This document shows, piece after piece, positions 56,874 through 64,000 of a stretch of DNA of 64,000 bases. The notes beneath the pieces are model-generated. The model was not told where the DNA came from and did no database searches. It worked only from the letters and a program-made list of their open reading frames with translations. The DNA is taken from positions 187,157 through 251,156 of the forward strand of contig NW_003213889.1 of the NCBI RefSeq assembly GCF_000006405.1. Direction: 5' to 3'. The position numbers and the translations under genes were made by a program. Position 1 is the first letter of the stretch, and each line of letters opens with the position of its first letter. Source of the DNA: Perkinsus marinus ATCC 50983. Lineage: Eukaryota > Perkinsozoa > Perkinsida > Perkinsidae.

Positions 56874-58719
56874 GTCGATTATGCTAACGGTTAATCGAAA
56901 AGGAAAAGATGAGCCTGTCCGTGACCCTCGCGAGGTAGGTAATTCCCTATCTCGAGCAATCGGCCGAGCAGAATTGACAACACAGCTCTGCTCGGTGAGA
57001 GATGGAGGGATGGCTCTCTCGGAGCGGTAGAAGGTGGGGTTCGCGATGATTTCAAAAATGCAATCCTCCAAAAGGCTGAGCTTCCAGTTACAGCATTGAG
57101 GTTCATCAGTATGTGGGATCATTCAACTTGAATGATTTCCGATGGGCAGGCCTGGGAGTTTATAGTAACTAGCGTGATAACTGTGTCTGTGCGAGGCATC
57201 TCACTGCACTATCAAATGGTCCTCTATTGATAACGATAAAACACAATAACATACTTGCCCAGTGCAGTGAAATAAAAGACCCCTCAATGAGGTGGTGACA
57301 ATATCCTGTCGTCCTACTCGCTGTTCATGAATACATCAGTCGAGGAAACAGCAGCCGGAGTCTGATATCCTACAGTAAGCGTTTCGATAGTGTTCTGCTG
57401 CCCTAAGCCATTGTTGCAAGTCAAGACGGCGCATCGCTCCGCTGTCCGAATGATGCATATTGTGCATTTATGTGCTTTCGTCAAATTTCAATACTGTACG
57501 TCATTGAATTCTCTCCTCAGCTGCCTGTCACCAGCTTGCCACTGGGACCAGAGGTCCTCGAGAATTTCCTCAGATACACTACGTGGGTAAGGCTAAAATA
57601 GCGTGGCCCATCCTCAACGGCCCACTAGACAGAGAATGCGAGTAGTGGCCATACTCTGCCTCGGAGCCTCTCAGCTGACCGTCGTGTGGATCGTCCGTCC
57701 ATTGGACGAGGACGAGCTGTCTCGAGTGGAAGGAGGGTTTATAGAAGATTCACAATAGGTCCAGCTTGAAGCATAGGCGAGGAGGCAGGAAGCGAGCTGG
57801 ACTTCAGCAATACTCGACGGACATTCCTTGATTCATCCATGTGGGAAGTCTTGGTGGATGTAAAATGCTGATGCGGTTATTGGCCTGTATAAAGAGGCGT
57901 GTCAGGGAGGTTACAACGAGTGGTGGACTTGTCGAGGCCCGTAGTTGCTGCTAACCTACGGCTATATACTTCCCCACAGGCATATGGCATCGTTAGCGTT
58001 TATGGTAGTTTGGGTTGGTCATAAAAGGATGTGAGTGGAGAGCCCTACAGGTTTTACAAGATATGAGAAGTCCGTTATGCATCCGGCATTAGTCAAGCTG
58101 AATGAGCGCTCTATCTGTAGCTGGATCCACCTGCAGGGCCTTGGACTCACACCAGGGAACCTAAAGACAATGGAGACTTTTATGATTGCACTTAGCAGTA
58201 CTCAGTTAGACTGTAGCGGAAACGCCTCTAGTCGAGACAGTTGAGAACATGTGATACGGTCTTGGTACTGCCGTGGTTTGGAGGGACAACTCGATGATAG
58301 CAGCTGAGCATGATCAGGCTCGTTTGCTCCTGATTGCAGCTTAGGTGTATTCCAAACTGGATGTGTCTGTATTGGATAATGCGCCGCGGAGAGCCGAGTT
58401 GTGGTAGTTGGGGGTAGGGAGGCATCTAGTAGTCCTCGTCGGAGGCTGACTGCAACCTTCGGAGGCAGTCTCGTACTATACGTTATCAGCCGCATTACCA
58501 TACATCTATTGCCGATCTAGACGACTGCTTTACTGAAGATGAGTGCAGTAGCACTGGCCTTGGCATGCATGAGTAGCTACAACCAGGCGTCTTGTCCTTA
58601 AGGGATGAGTATGATGACTAACATGTCGTCTGTTGCTGACAGTGCTTCTCCCACTTCTACGTATTGTGTTAACTGTTGCCTGTTGATTACGTTGACGAGC
58701 CTCAGTAGCCTTTACCTTC
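56874..58719. other. no supported gene
   Basis: Several short frames on both strands (for example minus 57122-56853) lack motifs and splice partners. No repeat stands out. Confidence 0.45.
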
Positions 58720-60719
58720 ATGCGTTTAGACTGTGAGATCTTCCGCTACCTCAGCAAGGAGGACTTGCGAGTCCTACAGGTAATGACTTGCTACGGCGCA
58801 CCATAATGAGTTCCTCATCCTTGCGTTGCCTCAGGCTCTCGAGGTCGGCCATAAGAACCACGAGCTGGTCCCGTTGCAGTTGGTGGAGAGTATTGCTGGG
58901 CTTAAGCGTGGAGGTACGACTCTCACCTAGTTAGTCGGCTTTTATGGCCAATCAGGTTGCTTCAAGACTCTGCAGAATCTACTCAAGCACAAGTTGGTGG
59001 CACACGACGGGAAGACCTACGATGGCTACAAGCTCACTTACAACGGCTACGACTTTCTCGCCCTCAGGTAGGGAAGCCTTTTCACTTTTCCTAGAGGTTA
59101 TTGCTGCATCAGGACTTTGATGTCTCGTGGCAACATCGCTGGAGTTGGACAGAGGGTAGGCGTTGGGAAGGAGAGTGATATACACGTTTGCACTGACGAT
59201 GAAGGTCCTAGCAAGGGGAACTGAGGTTAGTGGGAAACTCTGTTGGTTGCAGGTCGACAACTTGTTATCAAGTTCCACCGTTTGGGTAGAGTGTCCTTCA
59301 AGACAGTAAAAGAGAACAGAGACTACCTACAGCATCGGCAGTCTGCAAGCTGGTAAGCCGAACCTAAAGGGTTCCTCTACTATGTTGGATCTCCTTAGGA
59401 TGTACTTGGCTCGTCTAGCAGCTGCTAAGGAGTACGCCTACCTCACTGAGCTTTACAACGCCGGCTTCCCTGTGAGCCTTACTTACTGAGTGTAGCATTA
59501 GAAGAGTTCTTGCGTGAAGGTACCAGAGCCTGTTGGTAGCAATAGACATGCTATTGTGATGGAGTACCTCGATGACGCCACTCCCATGTGTCAAATAAGG
59601 AAGCTGGAAAAGCCAGAGATACTTCTCGAACGATGCATGTACTAAGGAATAAAGCCTTCTTATAACAGTGTTCGGAGTCGGCATGATATGAGCTTGTCGT
59701 ATCCAAGGCTGAATGACTTCTGGCTTCAGGTCCCTGCTCCTCAGTATAGCTCAAAGCGGTGTCATTCATGGTGACTTCAACGAGTTCAATCTCTTAATAC
59801 GGACAGTGTATGATAGTCGTCAGCTCCATTGCAGTCATTGATTCCTTTTCAGACGAGTAAATCCTCTCGATGAGTCTAGTGAGGTAGAAGACTACGAGGT
59901 CTACGTCATCGATTTCCCTCAAGTCCTTTCTGTCGAAAATCCCGACGCTAAACGTATCTTTGAAAGGTATTATAGGATTCATTCAAGGCCCTGTATGAGC
60001 CCTTTCCTTGGATTAGAGATGTCGAATGCATCGCGACCTACTTCGCCAAAAACCACAAATATATGGTGGATACAGTACCGTCTTTCGAGGAGGACGTTTT
60101 GCCTGTTTACCGAGCCAAGACCAAGGTGGAGGGCATAAACCTTGCTAGTGTCATCACCGAAGGAGAAGATAAGCTGCTTATGGATAGCTGCGCAGTACAT
60201 ACCACACCTTCGATACTTCTTGTGGACTTTGTTTGTTCTAGGCATTCGCGGGTCTCGACCAAGAGGAGTGTCCTGACCTCACCGAGGGAGACGACACCCT
60301 TGAAGATCTCCTGGCTGGGTTGGAGGCAGATCCCAAAAGCTCCCCAACTGTAGATGTTGATGGTGAAGGAGCTGTTAGTGATGGTCCGGAGGTGAGCGGC
60401 GTATTACTCGATTACTTGCAAAACACCTCGTCTTGGCTCAGTCTACGGCATCGGAGTGGGAGGATAGAGAAGAAAAGCGACGGGTGATCAAAAGCCAGAA
60501 TCATGTTCTACGGAAGCAAAGGCGAAAACCCCAGGATAAGGACGTTCGGGCGAAAGTAATTACCGCATTGTTTGGTGAGTCGGTTGTGGTATCGTATAGT
60601 AGGTAAATCGACAACTGCGGTCGAAGAATAAGGCCAAGCCAAATGTACAGAAGTCTCGGGAAGCTCGACAGAACCAAAGGGAGATCAAAGAGAACAGCTC
60701 CATTGGATCGTGGCTCTGA
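58720..60719 (+). CDS. RIOK2: RIO2 atypical protein kinase (40S ribosome maturation)
   Basis: RIO2 acts on late pre-40S particles in the cytoplasm. Thirteen exons in frame give 461 aa: 58720-58779, 58835-58913, 58956-59067, 59113-59204, 59253-59352, 59399-59471, 59520-59638, 59730-59807, 59853-59966, 60017-60194, 60242-60391, 60442-60555, 60603-60719. The RIO2-specific winged helix is present ([34 protein letters not shown]). The kinase has the nucleotide loop GVGKESD, catalytic Lys in [14 protein letters not shown], catalytic loop HGDFNEFN and metal-binding Asp in VIDFPQV. The C-terminal third is acidic then Lys/Arg-rich ([16 protein letters not shown]), as in other RIO2 proteins. One donor (GTCCTA after exon 4) is unusual. 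Confidence 0.93.
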
Positions 60720-62178
60720 TCTCTGTTTGTCATTCTCTCGCGACTGTGCATCATATCCCTCTTCAACGTTTTCCTGTTTCTTACCACTCCTCGTCGGAGT
60801 TGTGTTGTTGACGAGTCGTCTGGGCTTGTTGTTGATCAGCAAGACATCGTGTACACTAGCAGGCGCGGACGAGAATTCGCGACCGTCATCTGGTTCATGG
60901 GACTCTCCAAGGTGGTGGTCAGCAATGCAGCTCAATCGCGCGGGTTTAGAAGTTGACTAGGACGTTGGTGGCCCACGCTGAGCTGAGCCATCAGAAAAGC
61001 TCAATACCCACTCATTAGCAATTTCGCTCGCTCTATAGTACTTAGTCTCAAATATTTGAATTCGACTGTATGATTGATGACTGAAGAGATTCGCAAGAGA
61101 GGTTTGCCTTGGCCTCCATTCGGAAATACGGTCATGAGAGATCGGAGCCTGTCGGAGGCACTGGAAGGCTCTTGAAGACAACGAGAAGGATCTTCACGGA
61201 TGTATAATGAAGTTATTCTAGCTATAGGTTTTCTTTTGGCGGCAGAAGGTCATCAATGGTCGTGCCGTGACCAAGATGTACAAGGAGAAGAAGAAGACTG
61301 TCTGATTGGCTAGGACGGCGGCGTTCGGTCAGTCGGAGTGAACTCTATTGCGCCTCATGGAGTGTCAACTTCAATACTTGATCCCTGTGCATGGGAGAAG
61401 CCTGAAGATTCAGTACGTCAGACCTCGAGGCAATGCAACACCCGATAGGCCCAGGTTACGCAAACTGTTTAGTTTTGACATAGACGATTCCCTCCGGAAC
61501 AACATAGTCCTGTTCTCTTCTGGTATGGTACTACACAGTGAAGTCGTTGATATCGACACCCCATTCTAGAGAGAAGCTATTAGGTCGTACTCCAACGGAA
61601 TACGGAGGCCAAACTTTCACTCGCAACTCTCGAGTGGAAGTTTGGTCTCCGTATTTGTCGTATGTGTATCCACTCACGAGTCGTGAGTAGTATGATCCAG
61701 AGCAAACTAGGCTGATTCAACTCGCCTGACCATCGAGTACAGATTGTTATGACATTGTTATGTGCTGTTCCTCGGCAACATACCAATTCCATCAGGTCGC
61801 AGTGCACATGCTCTTTGGTCTGGCAATGTCATGCAAGGCGTATTAGTATTCCTCAATCACTCATATTTCTCATTCTCTTCTGTTGTATATTAAGCGCATG
61901 TTCCGTGCATCATGTCAAGTGTTGGTTCATCTGATGCTATCGTGTTGGGGTGCCCTCATGAACAGCCTAGCTTTGAGTTACAGAATGTATACGAATTCTG
62001 GTATTGGCTAGGCGATCGGATACTTAGCAAGTTTTCCTTAGGCGAAGTACAGAAAATAGTCTCCATTGCTTGGTTGAGTTGACTACATTTACCATGCCGT
62101 TCTCGAGCGTAGTTTTACAGTCGCTCTGGGCGGTAGCCATGTGCCTTGTGGCGGTAGCCTTGTGTTGACCATTGCCCT
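60720..62178. other. no complete gene
   Basis: A short plus-strand stretch at about 61245-61305 (INGRAVTKMYKEKKKTV, then TGA) looks like a terminal exon after an acceptor GGCGGCAG, but I could not find its partners. The hairpin at 61599-61655 lies here. Confidence 0.35.
61599..61655. repeat. 57-nt near-perfect hairpin
   Basis: Arms of 25 bp starting AATACGGAGGCCAAACTTTC, with two mismatched positions when folded, around the 7-nt loop CAACTCT. Could be a small-RNA precursor or a tiny inverted-repeat element. Confidence 0.65.
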
Positions 62179-63111
62179 ATGGTGTCTCAAGGGGCCAAGC
62201 TCGAGTTCTTCTACGACGTCATATCTCCATATACATACCTCGCCTGGCAGACACTAAAGCAATACAGTAGGGTCAGTGCTGCACGGTAAGCATCTACTAG
62301 GTGGTCATAGGTACCATATGGGATATCCGTGTGGTATTACGTCCGGTATTTCTTGGAGGCATTATGAAGGGTAGCAATAACCGCCCACCAGCTGTGGTCC
62401 TCAACAAGGGAAGGTTCATGCAGGAAGATCTCCGGTGAATGCTGCTAAGCACTATTCGTTTATTGTTCAAACCGCTGGTAGGAGGTCCGCTCGGATCCTC
62501 GATGTTCCAATGCTCCGTACGCCGAGGAACTTCTTCACTCAAGTGGCTCTACAGATCATCATGATACAGAGGCGAGTTCCTCGAGAGGGGACAACCTTGA
62601 GCTTATAAGACCGTGTCCAGATTACTAGCGGCCGCACCAAACCAGAACATACGAGAGAAGCTCACTGACTCCGCCTTCAAGGCTGTCTGGGAGGATAAGA
62701 GTCTCAGAGATGCACACAACAATCTAGTTCAAATCAGTGAGGAGTATATCCGTTACGGTATAGTTCCGAAGTGTCGCTCTAGATGACGAGTTTTTACGTG
62801 GAATTTGCACGACCGCCGGCCTCGACGAGACGGATACCAATAGGTTGTTGGAGGACGCGAAGACGATTGGTAAAGCGGAGCTCACTGATACAACTAGCGA
62901 GGCGTTGGAGGTCAGTCAAGTTGGCTGAAGATTCGAAGACTTCCGACTTCAGAAATATAATGCCTTTGGTGCTCCTACCATCGTCGTTCATGTTTGCGGC
63001 AAACCACACATGTTCTTCGGCAGCGACCGTTGGGAGCACATTGCCTTCCTCCTCAATAAGGACTATTACGGCATTAATCCGGCGAGGAAAACTCCAAACA
63101 GCCGACTTTAA
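62179..63111 (+). CDS. kappa-class glutathione S-transferase / DsbA-like oxidoreductase
   Basis: Kappa GSTs are thioredoxin-fold enzymes, usually in mitochondria or peroxisomes, that use glutathione. Exon 1 (62179-62266) encodes KLEFFYDVISPYTYLAWQTL, with the SPY(S/T) active-site element after the first strand. Exon 2 (62311-62434) gives WDIRVVLRPVFLGGIMKGS and PPAVVLNKGRFM. Exon 3 starts near 62483 with ARILDVPMLRTPRNFFTQ. Boundaries are uncertain at 62540-62640, after which ALL-helical segments follow (LLAAAPNQNIREKL, FKAVWEDKSLRDAHNN, GLDETDTNRLLEDAKTIG). The last exon has FGAPTIVVHVCGKPHMFFGS with the cis-Pro loop (APT), and ends at 63111. I could not reconcile the frame between exons 3 and 4, so a small error or missed exon there is possible. 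Confidence 0.8.
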
Positions 63112-63532
63112 TCCCACAGAGACATTTGAACTTGTTTTTGGTAGTTTCATGTGATTATCACAGGCTGACTTTGGTTGCCAGTGACGATACGAGGCAACTT
63201 AACCATTTTTCCTGTGCTTCAATGAAATCATGAAAGCTCACATCTTCGTATACATTCAGCATGCATTCTATGATGTTCGCCCAACAGTCGGGGATTATAC
63301 GTCGAGTCGCGCTGGGTGCGAAAGCGGAATTCCCACGTGTCACTAGTAGTAGTGCATGGTTTCTATCACTAAGATTTTTGACAACTACGATACAACAACC
63401 AGACACTCGTATTCAACAACACAGTAGCATCATGCAGGACGACGGACATCCATCCTCCAATCGATCACGTTAGACAGTTGTAGAGAATCCTTGAAGCATG
63501 AGCATTCTCAGGCTATGAAGAATAAGTTTCAC
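63112..63532. other. between convergent genes, no supported gene
   Basis: A minus-strand frame at 63406-63158 lacks motifs and overlaps the 3' region of the GST gene. Confidence 0.4.
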
Positions 63533-64000
63533 TCAACGACGTTTGAAGGAAAGTTTTTTCAGTTTGGGGAGATTGAACGACAGGAGTTTGGAGGGCATTT
63601 TGGGTCGGAATGAAAATTTGCGACCACTCTTTTCGGGGACTTTCAAATGGAGCGGTTGGCTTAAGACCGCCGCTCGATACTCACCACACATCTTCTTGAA
63701 GCTGCCATAATGCTTTTTCAGCGCATGGACAGCCTCAGAACAAAATTTCGTTGGCTCCGAAGAAGAAGTTAATCGAAATTTTCCCTTGAGGGGATCCTCG
63801 ATGACACTTTCGTTGTAATCACGATGCTCGGCTTCCTTCGCATTCCCGGGATTCCACATGTCGTGGCCACCAGGATAATGTCGGCTCAAGTGTCCAAAAG
63901 CGGAACTGAGGCATAGTTGATGCGCATCATCCCCAGATAGGCTTACAATTCAACTTGGAATGTTTCCCATTGGAAGGTCCGCGGGCATACGATGTAGAGA
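63533..64000 (-). CDS. partial unknown protein at the right edge
   Basis: A minus-strand open frame continues upstream past the Met at 63889 towards the window end (HQLCLSSAFGHLSRHYPGGH) and runs down to a stop at 63533. It reads DMWNPGNAKEAEHRDYNESV, KFRLTSSSEPTKFCSEAVHA and KKHYGSFKKMCGEYRAAVLS, with a Lys/Arg-rich tail. A consensus donor GTGAGTATCG at about 63680 may mean the tail is intron and the protein ends elsewhere. Family not recognised; the 5' part lies outside the window. Confidence 0.45.

Overview
The window is nuclear DNA of a unicellular eukaryote, most likely an alveolate close to Perkinsus (inference). Almost every gene is cut by many tiny GT-AG introns of about 39-60 nt, and I could thread most gene models exon by exon with reading frame preserved across every junction. 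The gene content also points to alveolates: an AlaX editing domain fused to tryptophanyl-tRNA synthetase (a layout known from Plasmodium), a plastid-type [2Fe-2S] ferredoxin with a two-part leader in a window that has no photosynthesis gene, and the flagellar protein PACRG. One 100-base assembly gap lies at 19165-19264.

Layout. 0.1-2.2 kb: Sec7-PH ARF-GEF (minus), running off the left side into a dispersed repeat. 4.1-5.0 kb: two-exon unknown gene. 5.28-12.21 kb: intact BEL/Pao-like LTR retrotransposon with identical 218-bp LTRs and a GGCA target duplication. 12.4-13.3 kb: short tandem repeat and a cluster of perfect hairpins. 13.9-15.3 kb: mitochondrial succinyl-CoA ligase beta. 16.3-17.9 kb: P-loop kinase plus 2H phosphodiesterase resembling the tRNA-ligase end-healing module. 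18.2-19.4 kb: an unresolved gene around the gap. 19.7-22.6 kb: AlaX-TrpRS. 22.8-25.6 kb: signal-peptide coiled-coil membrane protein. 25.9-26.8 kb: Pro/Ser-rich protein. 27.0-29.0 kb: type I PRMT. 30.4-31.5 kb: PACRG. 31.7-32.0 kb: 93-aa protein. 32.6-34.1 kb: multi-pass membrane protein. 34.2-35.7 kb: WW-domain protein. 36.4-43.2 kb: a very large, mostly disordered protein. 43.6-44.2 kb: RING finger protein. 45.1-45.9 kb: ferredoxin. 46.3 kb: tRNA-Glu(CTC). 46.8-48.6 kb: WS/DGAT acyltransferase, followed at 49.7-50.5 kb by a broken paralogue. 51.6-54.1 kb: three tandem genes of a small family that I do not recognise. 54.8-55.5 kb: four-EF-hand protein. 55.8-56.9 kb: foldback element with 348-bp inverted arms. 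58.7-60.7 kb: RIO2 kinase. 62.2-63.1 kb: kappa-class GST/DsbA-like protein. 63.5 kb to the end: partial unknown gene.

The genes are not arranged as operons. Two themes stand out. One is how repeats interact with the compact genes: four of the unusually long introns (176-317 bp) each carry a recognisable repeat (a MITE-like 110-bp family twice, a 65-bp repeat, a GTA microsatellite). The other is local duplication: the WS/DGAT pair and the tandem trio. All calls come from reading translations and splice junctions by eye. No database search was run, so family names rest on recognised motifs.
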